Source: Bacteroidales bacterium UBA6397 (lineage in GTDB: Bacteria > Bacteroidota > Bacteroidia > Bacteroidales > UBA932). From it: DNA of 64,000 bases. The stretch lies in NCBI GenBank assembly GCA_002439875.1, contig DJQB01000002.1:129186-193185 (forward strand), in the 5' to 3' direction. Of the stretch, positions 1 through 7,782 are shown piece by piece; position 1 is the stretch's first letter, and every line of letters starts with the position of its first letter. The translations under genes and the position numbers were made by a program. Under the pieces are notes generated by a model. It made no database searches. It saw only the letters and a program-made list of their open reading frames with translations, and was not told the origin of the DNA.

Positions 1-130
1 CTGGTCTGCCTGTTGCAGTTGTGGTGACAGGCGTGGTGTCATCACAGTTCGTGGCATTTGGGCATTCAGACTGATTCCACCTTATCCAGACTCCCTTGAT
101 GTTTTTTCGTGCTGTGTAACTTGCAGATAG
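1..130. other. Window edge, no recognised gene
   Basis: This stretch lies downstream of the transposase gene. One plus-strand frame stays open from base 2 to about base 109, but it has no start in the window and no sequence I recognise. I see no terminator or RNA gene. It may be the end of a gene lying outside the window. Confidence 0.3.
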
Positions 131-1132
131 TTAATGACTAACGCTTTTCTCTTTGGCTAAATTATCCCGAAGGGAAAGGCTTAAGAGCTTGCGTTTTCGA
201 AAGTTATTCTCCACTGCTTCAATCCGCAGGAATTTCCTGGCGTGCTCTATGCTGACCTCGCAGCGGCAGACGAGTTCGTTGAGGTAGGCGATGCGCTCCT
301 CTGCTTGGAGTCTCAGCACATCCTCGATGCCTGAAAACCGCCCGTCTGCCACCAGATGGCGTGACATATTCCTGTAGGCTGCCCCTGAATATGGATCGTG
401 CGGTTCACGGATGTCATATTCACTGCCCGTGTTGCTGCTGAAAGCGGTCAGCATATTCCTATAGCTGCCGTAGTAGCTGATAGTGCTCTTGAAGTCAATG
501 ACTGAATATTCCCGGACAATGAAATCAACCAGTTGCTTTTTCTCATTAATATTCAGGGATTTGAATAGGTCATCGAGTACTTTATAAGTCAGTGGCCTTT
601 CATGGGTATGGAGCATCCTTACTTTCGCTACAGCTTTTCTCATCCCGACCGAAGCCTCCCGCAAGACAAGTTTCTCTGAATATGGATGATCGGTGCCCGC
701 ATAGGCCAGAAAGTTCCAATGCCATTCCTCCGCCCGCTTGCAGATGCGGTCTTCAACCGGATTGTTGTAAAGGTAGGCGAGCGAGGTCCTGATCTGCTTG
801 TCACCCCGTTTGTTTGAAAGCCCGAATGTGGAGAACAGCCTTCCTGTAAGATGGTGTCTGGCGTTGTAAGCTCTGGAAAACTTTGAACAGAACTCCTGCA
901 CGAACCTGGCCACAATCTCATGATTCCCGGCTTCAATCAGTACGTGAATATGATTGTACATCAAACAGAGCCCCAGAACTCGGATTCTGTACTTTGTCGC
1001 TGTAAGTGAGAAAATAGTGAAGAACACAAGCGAGTCCTTCACGCTGTAGAACACCACGAATCCGGATCGTGCCCTTTGGTAGATATGCCCGACCGCGCCC
1101 CTCTGGTAGATCATTCGCCTCAAACGAGCCAT
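131..1132 (-). CDS. IS200-like / REP-associated tyrosine transposase (Y1, RAYT type)
   Basis: This is a single-strand DNA transposase of the HUH/Y1 class, 333 residues. The HUH motif is visible as YNHIHVLIE near residues 58-66. The candidate catalytic tyrosine region is YLYNNPVEDRI near residues 118-128, matching the YxxxNPV pattern of RAYT proteins. About 190 C-terminal residues follow, longer than the ~140-residue IS200 TnpA and more like the genomic RAYT proteins that act on REP hairpins. The ATG at 1130-1132 is used; Met7 (1112-1114) is an alternative. There is no second transposase gene beside it. The hairpin-rich DNA just upstream (1273-2003) could be its substrate, which is inference. 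The frame is intact, so the gene may be active. Confidence 0.8.
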   Translation of the reverse strand: MARLRRMIYQRGAVGHIYQRARSGFVVFYSVKDSLVFFTIFSLTATKYRIRVLGLCLMYNHIHVLIEAGNHEIVARFVQEFCSKFSRAYNARHHLTGRLFSTFGLSNKRGDKQIRTSLAYLYNNPVEDRICKRAEEWHWNFLAYAGTDHPYSEKLVLREASVGMRKAVAKVRMLHTHERPLTYKVLDDLFKSLNINEKKQLVDFIVREYSVIDFKSTISYYGSYRNMLTAFSSNTGSEYDIREPHDPYSGAAYRNMSRHLVADGRFSGIEDVLRLQAEERIAYLNELVCRCEVSIEHARKFLRIEAVENNFRKRKLLSLSLRDNLAKEKSVSH

Positions 1133-1272
1133 AATTCAATAATTTAAGTTGGTTTAGGAAACCTCGCATCCAGACTTTTGTGAGTGTTGCAAAAGCCAGA
1201 AAGCAAGTTTGTGTCAAGATAGACATTTATCCACAGAACTCCAAAAGAATTTCATCAGTTGTGTCCAGGTCT

Positions 1273-1352
1273 GCATCTGGGTTGCATCAGAGGTTGCATC
1301 AGAGGTTGCATCAGAGGTTGCATCTGGGTTGCATCTGGGTTGCATCTGGGTT
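1273..1352. repeat. Tandem repeat, seven 11-12 bp units
   Basis: The units are GCATCTGGGTT (11 bp), GCATCAGAGGTT (12 bp, three identical copies), then GCATCTGGGTT three times. The two unit types are clustered, as expected from slippage. Copies of one type are identical, so expansion is recent. Confidence 0.9.
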
Positions 1353-1454
1353 GTCTAAGTGGCAGCGTCTATGCAGGTGCATCGGTTGTGTCTTTCCGAT
1401 GGGGATAAACCCGTTCCTACGTGGGATGTAACGCCTTTACTGTCATAGATAAAG

Positions 1455-1492
1455 CACCTTGTCTTTGGTGTGTTTGAACCAAAGACAAGGTG
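1455..1492. repeat. Perfect 14-bp hairpin
   Basis: CACCTTGTCTTTGG at 1455-1468 pairs perfectly with CCAAAGACAAGGTG at 1479-1492 around a 10-nt loop. No T-run follows on either strand, so it does not look like a simple terminator. Related but weaker hairpins occur near 1583-1609 (TCTTTAG/CTAAAGA) and 1709-1730 (CCTTTGG/CCAAAGG). Confidence 0.85.
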
Positions 1493-1693
1493 TTAGTTCT
1501 TTGACATTCAATGCTTTAGTTCGCACTGGTTGATTGCCAATGAGTGGCGTGTAATGCTTTGTGAACGAATATTTTGGTAGATTGTCTTTAGCGCAGATTC
1601 ACTAAAGATGAAGTGTTAAATCGCATTTTACCAATGCTTTACGCGGCACTGATTGATAATCAACCGGTGGCACTTAATGTTCGAGAAATGAAT
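1487..1693. repeat. Two diverged ~123-bp direct repeats, each with hairpins
   Basis: The segments starting at 1487 and 1610 align without gaps over about 84 bases. Shared stretches include GTGTTA, CAATGCTTTA, GCACTG-TTGAT and GTGGC, and each is preceded by a TCTTTRG...CYAAAGA hairpin. The period is 123 bp. A third, poorer copy may follow near 1709. The function is unknown. Confidence 0.55.
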
Positions 1694-1847
1694 CAGATAA
1701 CGTTGCGCCTTTGGCCGGAGTCAACCAAAGGGAATTGGCGTTTTGCTTGAATATGAGTGCGTTATCGTTGACGTGCTTGGTTGAGGGGACGGGCGGTAGG
1801 TAAGGTGTCACAAAGGCTGCCCAATCACTGGCTTATGCTGAAAGCAA

Positions 1848-1879
1848 TTATCCCTCCACTGGAAAAGGTGGAGGGATAA
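1848..1879. terminator. Possible hairpin terminator beyond the DUF1015 gene
   Basis: TTATCCCTCCAC (1848-1859) pairs perfectly with GTGGAGGGATAA (1868-1879) around an 8-nt loop. It lies downstream of the leftward serC-serA-DUF1015 cluster. There is no clear T-run, so a terminator role is only likely. Confidence 0.4.
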
Positions 1880-1906
1880 CGCATAGTTTGATATTCATAA
1901 TTAGCC

Positions 1907-2003
1907 CGACTTTCAGACAAGGTGGCTGGCTTTGTCAGCGGTCGCCTTAGTGGCGGTTGAGCTTGCCGAACCACAGACTCAGCGTCTAAGTGCCTGAAAG
2001 TCG
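1907..2003. repeat. Composite inverted repeat containing a family B hairpin
   Basis: The outer arms CGACTTTCAG (1907-1916) and CTGAAAGTCG (1994-2003) are perfect. Between them, positions 1950-1974 hold a hairpin with loop GAGCTTGCCGA and arms GGTT/AACC. This loop matches the palindrome family also seen in dnaG, beside purL and in the esterase gene. The element sits within 10 bp of the DUF1015 stop codon. Confidence 0.6.
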
Positions 2004-2012
2004 TTGATGCTT

Positions 2013-3254
2013 CTAATCGAGTGTGTGGATGGCGAGGCCGGAACGGAGCTTCGGCTCGAACCACGTGGTCTTCGGAGGCATGATGTTGCCGGTGTCTGCT
2101 ATGTCGATGAGCTGCTGCATGGAGACAGGGTATAGGGCGAAAGCCACCTTCATCTCACCGCTGTCAACCCTGCGCCTGAGCTCTCCGAGGCCTCGGATTC
2201 CGCCCACGAAATCGATTCTCTTGTCCGTGCGCAGATCCTTGATTCCAAGCACTTTGTCAAGCACGAGATTCGAGAGGATCGTGACGTCCAGAACACCGAT
2301 CGGATCCTTGTCATTGTACCTGCCTGGAAGAGCCTCCAGAGAGTACCACTTGCCATCCAGATACATCGAGAAGTTGTGCAGATGGTCAGGGTGATAGATC
2401 TCCTCACCCATCTCGCGGACCGTGAAGTTCTCCTCAAGAGCCGCGATGAACTGCTCCTTGGAAAGACCGTTGAGATCCTTTACGACGCGGTTGTAGTCTA
2501 AGATCTTGAGCTGGCTCTCCGGGAAGCACACGGCCATGAAGAAGTTGTACTCCTCGTCGCCTGTGTGGTTCGGGTTCTGCGCCCTCTTCTCGGCTCCGAC
2601 ACGTGCTGCCGCTGCTGTACGGTGATGGCCGTCAGCCACATAGAAGGCGTCCACATCATTGTTGAACAGCCGCGTGATCTGGTCGATGGTCTTGTCATCG
2701 TCAATCACCCAGAACTTGTGACCGAACTTGTTCTCATCGATGAAATCGTACTCCGGAGCCTTCTTGATGGTCTGGGCGACAATCTCGTTCAGAATGTGGT
2801 TGTCCTTGTAGGCGAAGAACACCGGCTCGATGTTGGCGTTCTGGATGCGGACGTGGACCATCCGGTCGTCCTCCTTGTCCTTGCGGGTCAGTTCGTGCTT
2901 CTTGATCTTGCCGGAAGCATAATCATCGGTGTGGGCGCAGAGAACGAGCCCGTACTGTGTACGGCCTTCCATTGTCTGGGCATAGACGTAGTAGCACTCC
3001 TTAGGGTCGCGCCTGAGCCAGCCCTTGGCCTGCCACTCCTTGAAATTCTTCACGGCCTCGTCATAGACCTTAGGGTCGTGCTCCTCAAGCATCGGGTTGA
3101 AATCGATCTCCGGCTTGGTGATGTGGAGAAGGGACTTCTCTCCGGCCATCTCTTTGGCCTCTTCGGAGTTAAGCACGTCATAAGGTGGTGCGGCCACCTC
3201 AGTCACAATATCTTTTGGCGGCCTGATCGCCGCGAAGGGTTTTACTCTTACCAT
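2013..3254 (-). CDS. DUF1015 family protein
   Basis: This is a conserved protein of about 413 residues with the DUF1015 signatures: N-terminal VKPFAAIRPP, then APPYDVL, and the hallmark VADGHHRTAAAARV in the middle. The biochemical function is not established. Family members are typically next to serA/serC, as here, which hints at a link to serine metabolism. I chose the ATG at 3252-3254 because the family begins with VKPFAAI; the open frame extends 19 codons further upstream without similarity. It lies 126 bp downstream of serA on the same strand and is probably the last gene of the serC-serA-DUF1015 operon. It is followed by the hairpins at 1907-2003. Confidence 0.85.
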   Translation of the reverse strand: MVRVKPFAAIRPPKDIVTEVAAPPYDVLNSEEAKEMAGEKSLLHITKPEIDFNPMLEEHDPKVYDEAVKNFKEWQAKGWLRRDPKECYYVYAQTMEGRTQYGLVLCAHTDDYASGKIKKHELTRKDKEDDRMVHVRIQNANIEPVFFAYKDNHILNEIVAQTIKKAPEYDFIDENKFGHKFWVIDDDKTIDQITRLFNNDVDAFYVADGHHRTAAAARVGAEKRAQNPNHTGDEEYNFFMAVCFPESQLKILDYNRVVKDLNGLSKEQFIAALEENFTVREMGEEIYHPDHLHNFSMYLDGKWYSLEALPGRYNDKDPIGVLDVTILSNLVLDKVLGIKDLRTDKRIDFVGGIRGLGELRRRVDSGEMKVAFALYPVSMQQLIDIADTGNIMPPKTTWFEPKLRSGLAIHTLD

Positions 3255-3380
3255 AATATTTTTTGAAGAATTGTTAAATGAATAATATGCCAATGTGCCT
3301 TGAAGGCTCATCTCCGGGCATATTACTTAAAAGGCGGCATCGGTGCGAAAGGCATGGATGCCACCTGAATATTCATAAAA

Positions 3381-4301
3381 TTACTTATTGACCTGAAAGC
3401 GGGTGTTGCCGGTGGCGAAGAAGTCCACGATCTGGCGTGCGGCGGCGAGACCGGCGTTCATGTTGGCCTCGGCTGTCTGGGCGCCCATCTTCTTAGGGGT
3501 GGCGAATATGCGCACACCGAACTTCTCCTTAAGAGCGGCGTAGTTGTCCGGAGCCACATCGGTGACGTACTTCAGATCTGTCCTTTCCTCAAGAGCCTTC
3601 TCCAGTCCGGCCTCGTCGATGACCTCCTTGCGGGCGGTGTTCACCAGACAGGCTCCCTTAGGCATCTTGGTGATCAGGTCGTAGCCGATCGAACCGATGG
3701 TCTGAGGGGTTGCCGGAATATGCACGGAGATGAAGTCGCACTCCGAATACATATGCTCAAGTGAGTCTGCTGGCTCAGCTCCGGCCTCACGGATTTTATC
3801 CGCTGGGATGAACGGATCGATTGCCATCACGCTCATTCCCAGAGCCTCGGCCTTCTTGCCGACCAGACGGCCAACGTTGCCGAAAGCCTGGATTCCGAGC
3901 TTCTTGCCCTGGATCTCAGTGCCTGTGGCAGGGGTGAATTGGTTGCGGCTCATGTAGATCATCATCGCGATGGCGAGCTCGGCGACAGCGTTGGAGTTCT
4001 GTCCAGGAGTGTTCATCACGATCACTTTGTGGGCTGTGGCTGCGGCCAGATCCACATTGTCGTAGCCGGCTCCCGCGCGGACAACGATCTTCAGATTTTT
4101 GGCAGCGTCAAGCACCTCTGCGGTGACTTTGTCGGAACGGATGATGAGGGCGTCCACGTCTGCGACAGCCGCAATGAGCTCCGAAGCGTCAGCGTACTTC
4201 TCAAGAGCGGCGAACTCGTGTCCGGCTCCAGTGACGATTTCTTTGATCCCGGCGACGGCTGCCGCTGAGAAAGGCTTCTGTGTGGCTACTAATACCTTCA
4301 T
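3381..4301 (-). CDS. serA: D-3-phosphoglycerate dehydrogenase, short form
   Basis: It oxidises 3-phosphoglycerate to 3-phosphohydroxypyruvate with NAD, the first step of serine synthesis, in the cytoplasm. At 306 residues it lacks the C-terminal ACT domain of the ~410-residue E. coli enzyme, so serine feedback through ACT is not expected. The NAD-binding loop is AFGNVG (139-144), with Ala in place of the first glycine of GxGxxG. The usual catalytic histidine in TPHxG is replaced by lysines (TPKKMGAQT, Lys270-Lys271). This is the pattern of Bacteroides-type and Entamoeba-type SerA, where Lys is thought to substitute. It starts 6 bp after the serC stop codon, so the two are cotranscribed. Confidence 0.93.
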   Translation of the reverse strand: MKVLVATQKPFSAAAVAGIKEIVTGAGHEFAALEKYADASELIAAVADVDALIIRSDKVTAEVLDAAKNLKIVVRAGAGYDNVDLAAATAHKVIVMNTPGQNSNAVAELAIAMMIYMSRNQFTPATGTEIQGKKLGIQAFGNVGRLVGKKAEALGMSVMAIDPFIPADKIREAGAEPADSLEHMYSECDFISVHIPATPQTIGSIGYDLITKMPKGACLVNTARKEVIDEAGLEKALEERTDLKYVTDVAPDNYAALKEKFGVRIFATPKKMGAQTAEANMNAGLAAARQIVDFFATGNTRFQVNK

Positions 4302-4307
4302 GATGAG

Positions 4308-5381
4308 CTATTTCTTAAGTTCCTCAAATTCCTTCATGCAGTCAACCAGAGCCTGAACATCCTCGACTGTGCAGGCGTTGTAGAGGGAAGCCCTGAAGCC
4401 TCCGACGGAGCGGTGGCCCTTGATGCCGATCATACCGTGTTCCTTGGCGAACGCAAGGAACTCATCCTGAAGCGCCTCGTGACCCGGTGCCATCACGAAG
4501 CAGACGTTCATCAGCGAGCGGTCTTCCTTCGCGGCGGTACCCACAAACAATGGGTTGCGGTCGATCTCTGAATACAGCAGGTCAGCCTTCCGCTGGTTGA
4601 TCTTCTGAATGGCCGGCACGCCACCGATGCTCTTGAGCCACTTAAGGGTCTCGTTCATCACAAAGATCGAGAACACCGGCGGGGTGTTGTACATTGAGAG
4701 CTTCTCAATGTGGTTGCGGTAATCAAGCATCGCAGGAAGGTATCTTGAAACCCTTCCGAGAGAGTCCTTCCTGATGATTGCGAAGATCACACCGGCAGGA
4801 CCGACGTTCTTCTGCGCTCCACCGTAGATGAGATCGTACTTGCTCACGTCCACCGGACGGCTCATGATGTCGGATGACATGTCAGCGATCAGCGGAACAG
4901 GGCAATCGATGTCCTCTTTGATCTCGGTACCGTAGATGGTGTTGTTCGTGGTGATGTGGAAGTAGTCTATGTCCGTTGGAATCTCGTACCCCTTGGGAAT
5001 GTAAGAGTAGTTCTTGTCAGCCGAGCTTGCGAGAGCGTACGCCTCGCCGATTCCTTTCGCCTCCTTGAGGGCCTTCTTCGCCCAGACACCTGTCTCAAGA
5101 TATGCGGCTTTCTTCTCAAGGTAGTTCATGGCCACGTAGAGAAACTGCAAAGACGCCCCGCCGCCAAGGAACACGACCTCATGAGTGTCAGGAATATTCA
5201 GAAGTTCCTTCCAGAGGGCGCGGCACTCGTTCATTGTCTCGTCCCATTCTTTCGTGCGGTGCGAGATGCTGAGAACCGAGACACCTGTTCCTTTGAAGTC
5301 CCTGAGGGCCTCAATGGCATTGTCGATGGCCACCTGCGGAAGCAGGCAAGGGCCGGCGTTGAAAACGTGTACTTTCTTCAT
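4308..5381 (-). CDS. serC: Phosphoserine aminotransferase
   Basis: This PLP enzyme converts 3-phosphohydroxypyruvate and glutamate to phosphoserine; it is the second step of serine synthesis and also serves pyridoxal phosphate synthesis. The length of 357 residues is standard. N-terminal VFNAGPCLLP, SHRTKEW, GGGASLQF and the PLP-lysine motif GGAQKNVGPAG (near residue 195) are all present, as is the C-terminal GHRSVGGFRASLYNA. It is the first gene of the leftward serC-serA(-DUF1015) operon. The ATG at 5379-5381 follows an AT-rich leader. An inverted repeat at 5439-5484 lies upstream and could hold an operator. Confidence 0.96.
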   Translation of the reverse strand: MKKVHVFNAGPCLLPQVAIDNAIEALRDFKGTGVSVLSISHRTKEWDETMNECRALWKELLNIPDTHEVVFLGGGASLQFLYVAMNYLEKKAAYLETGVWAKKALKEAKGIGEAYALASSADKNYSYIPKGYEIPTDIDYFHITTNNTIYGTEIKEDIDCPVPLIADMSSDIMSRPVDVSKYDLIYGGAQKNVGPAGVIFAIIRKDSLGRVSRYLPAMLDYRNHIEKLSMYNTPPVFSIFVMNETLKWLKSIGGVPAIQKINQRKADLLYSEIDRNPLFVGTAAKEDRSLMNVCFVMAPGHEALQDEFLAFAKEHGMIGIKGHRSVGGFRASLYNACTVEDVQALVDCMKEFEELKK

Positions 5382-5438
5382 TTTATTGTATTTTCAAAGT
5401 ATTATTAAATATTGCGGTTTAAAATCAAAACCAACATT

Positions 5439-5484
5439 GCGGTAAATATAGGCAATTTAAAAGGATTTACCCAATATTTACCGC
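5439..5484. promoter_or_regulatory. Inverted repeat between pyrB and serC
   Basis: GCGGTAAATA (5439-5448) and TATTTACCGC (5475-5484) form a perfect 10-bp inverted repeat with a 26-bp AT-rich spacer, in the gap between the pyrB stop and serC. It could be an operator for the serine operon or the pyrB terminator. It has no terminal T-run, so I favour a protein-binding site. Confidence 0.4.
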
Positions 5485-5553
5485 AAAATAAAGCATATTT
5501 GGTCATCGCGTTCGCCTGTCGGACTGTTTTCGAGGAGGGGCTGGACAAAGAAC

Positions 5554-6459
5554 CTACCTATAACCCAGCAGATACGAGATGATCGCCATCCTGACATACA
5601 TTCCGCCTCCGGCCTGCTGGAAATAGTAGGCGTAAGGAGTGTCGTCGACATCGGTGGAAATCTCGTTGACCCTCGGGAGCGGGTGCATGATTTTCATGTT
5701 CGGCTTGACAGAGCCGAGCATCGACGCGGTGAGCCGGTAGACATCCTTTACCTTATTATATTCATCCATGTCAGGGAATCTCTCCTGCTGTACCCTTGTC
5801 ATGTAAAGGATGTCGCAGATGTTCAGCCCGTCCTCAATCCTGTCTGTCTGTCGGTAGTCAATACTTTCGCGGTCAAGCAACTCGAGATATTTCTTCGGCA
5901 TGTTCAACTCTTCCGGGGATGTGAATATGAAATGAGGGTCGAACCAGCGCAGGGCCTCCACAAGGGAGTGGACGGCACGGCCGTACTTGAGGTCTCCGAC
6001 CATATTCACAGTCAGATCATTGAGTCTGCCTTGAGTCTTTTGGATAGCATAGAGGTCGAGGATGGTCTGCGTTGGGTGCTGGTTGGAGCCGTCTCCGGCG
6101 TTGATGACAGGCACGGATGCCACTGATGCCGCTATGTCCGCCGCTCCGGCCTGAGGATGCCTCATCACGATCATGTCCACATAGTTGGACACGATCTTTA
6201 TGGTGTCCTCCAGGGTCTCACCCTTGGTCTGGCTGGTGTTGCGGTTGTCAGGGAAGCCGATGACTCTGGCACCCAGCCTGTTGACCGCAGCCTCGAATGA
6301 AAGCCTCGTACGTGTCGATGGCTCGAAGAACAGGCAGGCCACGACCTTGCCGGCGAGGAAGTTCTGTTCGCGTTTGGCTTCGAATTCCTTTGCCACCTCA
6401 AGAATGTGAAGCACCTCATCCTTTGAAAAATCCTGGATTGAAATTAGACATTTAGGCAT
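5554..6459 (-). CDS. pyrB: Aspartate carbamoyltransferase catalytic subunit
   Basis: It condenses carbamoyl phosphate with aspartate in pyrimidine synthesis. It has 301 residues from the ATG at 6457-6459 (MPKCLISI), chosen because family N-termini begin here; the frame runs on upstream into yigZ without similarity. The carbamoyl-phosphate motif FEPSTRTRLSF (residues 45-55) and the HPTQ loop (GDGSNQHPTQT) are intact, as is MHPLPRVNEI near the C-terminus. In Bacteroides a regulatory subunit gene pyrI usually follows; here the next gene downstream is serC, so pyrI is absent from this window. It starts 11 bp after the yigZ stop codon, giving a yigZ-pyrB operon. Confidence 0.95.
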   Translation of the reverse strand: MPKCLISIQDFSKDEVLHILEVAKEFEAKREQNFLAGKVVACLFFEPSTRTRLSFEAAVNRLGARVIGFPDNRNTSQTKGETLEDTIKIVSNYVDMIVMRHPQAGAADIAASVASVPVINAGDGSNQHPTQTILDLYAIQKTQGRLNDLTVNMVGDLKYGRAVHSLVEALRWFDPHFIFTSPEELNMPKKYLELLDRESIDYRQTDRIEDGLNICDILYMTRVQQERFPDMDEYNKVKDVYRLTASMLGSVKPNMKIMHPLPRVNEISTDVDDTPYAYYFQQAGGGMYVRMAIISYLLGYR

Positions 6460-6470
6460 AATATTATGAT

Positions 6471-7091
6471 TTAAAGTTCGTCTATTGTGCAGTTCTCTAT
6501 TTTCCCGGTTCTGGTTCTGAAATCCTCTTCCGCTGAGAGGCGTACCCAAGTCAGAAGTGTACATTCCATTCCGAAGTTCTGATCCTTCTGGCGAAGATCC
6601 ATGTCCTTGAGAATCTTCATCACACTGTTCATCGCTTCATACCCGAATTTGAGCCTGAACCATTTGCCGGCAATCTTCTCGACACTTCCGGCTTTGTCCA
6701 AAGCCTCCGCGGAGGAAGTTTTGTAAGCCCTTATCAGGCCTGGTATCCCTAACTTGATGCCCCCGAAGTACCTCACAACCACCACCAGCACATCGCTAAG
6801 CCCCCTGGAGTCGATTTGTCCTAAGATCGGCCTTCCAGCGGAAGAGGACGGCTCTCCGTCATCGTTGGCTCTGAACTTGTCTCCGAGGTAGCCCAGACGG
6901 TAGGCGTAGCAATGATGCCGCGCATCGTGGTACTTCTTTTTCAAGTCGCTGACGATGTTCTTGATCTCTTCTTCTGTCTCAACGGGGAAAACGAAAGAAA
7001 TGAAGCGGCTGCCATTGTCTTTGAACAGCCCTTCAGCCGGCCCGGGGACGCTCTTGTAGGAGTCTCGGATGATGTTTTCTGGTGTCTCCAT
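6471..7091 (-). CDS. YigZ/IMPACT family protein
   Basis: This is a member of the UPF0029 family, related to E. coli YigZ and eukaryotic IMPACT, with 206 residues. The N-terminal domain shows the family blocks ARHHCYAYRLG, NDDGEPSSSAGRPILGQI and VVVVRYFGGIKLGIPGLIRAY. The C-terminal ~80 residues correspond to the DUF1949 ferredoxin-like domain. The cellular role is uncertain; proposals for relatives include RNA or translation-factor binding and peptidase-like activity. It lies just upstream of pyrB on the same strand. I found no consensus promoter in the 90 bp before its ATG. Confidence 0.9.
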   Translation of the reverse strand: METPENIIRDSYKSVPGPAEGLFKDNGSRFISFVFPVETEEEIKNIVSDLKKKYHDARHHCYAYRLGYLGDKFRANDDGEPSSSAGRPILGQIDSRGLSDVLVVVVRYFGGIKLGIPGLIRAYKTSSAEALDKAGSVEKIAGKWFRLKFGYEAMNSVMKILKDMDLRQKDQNFGMECTLLTWVRLSAEEDFRTRTGKIENCTIDEL

Positions 7092-7125
7092 TCCTATGAC
7101 ACGAAATTAGTGTTTTTCACATAAT

Positions 7126-7157
7126 TTTGCAACGGAACGAGTTTTTTTGTAATTTTG
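7126..7157 (+). promoter_or_regulatory. Bacteroidales consensus promoter
   Basis: TTTG at 7126-7129 and TAATTTTG at 7150-7157 are 20 bp apart, matching the primary sigma consensus TTTG-N19/20-TAnnTTTG. The start site should be near 7164, about 20 nt before the ATG at 7183, driving the pRiA4b-like gene and miaA. Confidence 0.75.
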
Positions 7158-7182
7158 AAATGGTTTATTGGAGTAAATATTT

Positions 7183-7773
7183 ATGGTATATAAATTCAGG
7201 GTGACACTGGCAGGAATCAAAGGATTCTTCAGGGTCTATGAGATGAGGGGTGAGACAACCCTTTATGAATTTCACAAGCAGATGCGTGCGGATATGGAAT
7301 TTCCGCAGGATCAGTTGATTATGTTCAAGGCGATGGACGCCGGCGGCGGTGTTCTTGCCCGTTATGGCTTGTTTGACCTTGGTAGCGGAACTGTGGACAA
7401 TGTCTCTGTGGCTCAGACGGTTAAAGCGGGAGTTGCTTCGTTCTTGTACTTCTACGATGTCCCTAACCGAAAGAGTGTAATTGTGACTTTCGAAGGCACA
7501 GAGGATAAGCCCGGGTGCTCTCCGACAATCGTTGAGTCCAAGGGACCTAATCCGATTGAGTTTGAGAATGGTTATGTTGCTTTCGAGGATCTGCCTGACT
7601 CTCAGAGGCATCTGCCAGGACAGAAACCTGATTGGGGCCCTGATGATGACGATGACGAGGGCGGAGCATCGCTTTCTCCGGATGTGGATGAAGATGATGA
7701 AGATGATGAAGAGGAGGACGATGATGAAGATGGAAAGATAGTCTTTGATGGGACGGAAGATCTTGACATATAG
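7183..7773 (+). CDS. pRiA4b ORF-3-like (IS1096 passenger TnpR-like) domain protein
   Basis: This is a 196-residue protein whose first ~150 residues have the plasmid pRiA4b ORF-3-like fold: FRVTLAGIKGFFRVYEMRGETTLYEFHKQM at the start (a pattern like FKVxLxxxxWRxIxVxxxxTLxxLH) and a YFYDVPN strand. The C-terminus is an extreme acidic tail with a run of about 20 Asp/Glu near residues 160-185. The name comes from a transposon passenger gene, but members are common chromosomal genes of unknown function in Bacteroidales and often precede miaA. Here miaA starts 9 bp after its stop codon and they share the promoter at 7126-7157. There is no sign of a mobile element. Confidence 0.75.
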   Translation: MVYKFRVTLAGIKGFFRVYEMRGETTLYEFHKQMRADMEFPQDQLIMFKAMDAGGGVLARYGLFDLGSGTVDNVSVAQTVKAGVASFLYFYDVPNRKSVIVTFEGTEDKPGCSPTIVESKGPNPIEFENGYVAFEDLPDSQRHLPGQKPDWGPDDDDDEGGASLSPDVDEDDEDDEEEDDDEDGKIVFDGTEDLDI

Positions 7774-7782
7774 CATTTTCCA

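Larger units (their letters stand above)
1133..2012. other. 880-bp non-coding repeat region upstream of the transposase
   Basis: No gene is supported here. It contains, in order, a 7-unit short tandem repeat (1273-1352), a perfect 14-bp hairpin (1455-1492), two diverged ~123-bp direct repeats, another hairpin around 1709-1730, a perfect 12-bp hairpin (1848-1879), and a composite inverted repeat (1907-2003) beside the DUF1015 stop codon. One plus-strand ORF crosses the tandem repeat, but its sequence is simply the repeat translated. Confidence 0.6.

Noticed and set aside
1273..1352. CRISPR array
   Set aside because: Units are 11-12 bp and contiguous, with no spacers and no cas genes.
1180..1431. 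Plus-strand ORF with a repeated HQRL-type peptide
   Set aside because: It only translates the short tandem repeat; there is no similarity and the repeat unit lengths (11 and 12 bp) do not preserve frame.
1690..1760. Integron attC site (GATAACG ... CGTTATC flanking inner arms)
   Set aside because: The required RYYYAAC/GTTRRRY boxes are not in place and there is no integrase gene or cassette array.
7183..7773. Mobile element implied by the IS1096 passenger name
   Set aside because: No transposase, terminal repeats or target duplication around it; the family is a common chromosomal one.
7165..7776. Minus-strand ORF opposite the pRiA4b-like gene
   Set aside because: The plus-strand gene has a consensus promoter, a recognised domain and operon spacing with miaA.
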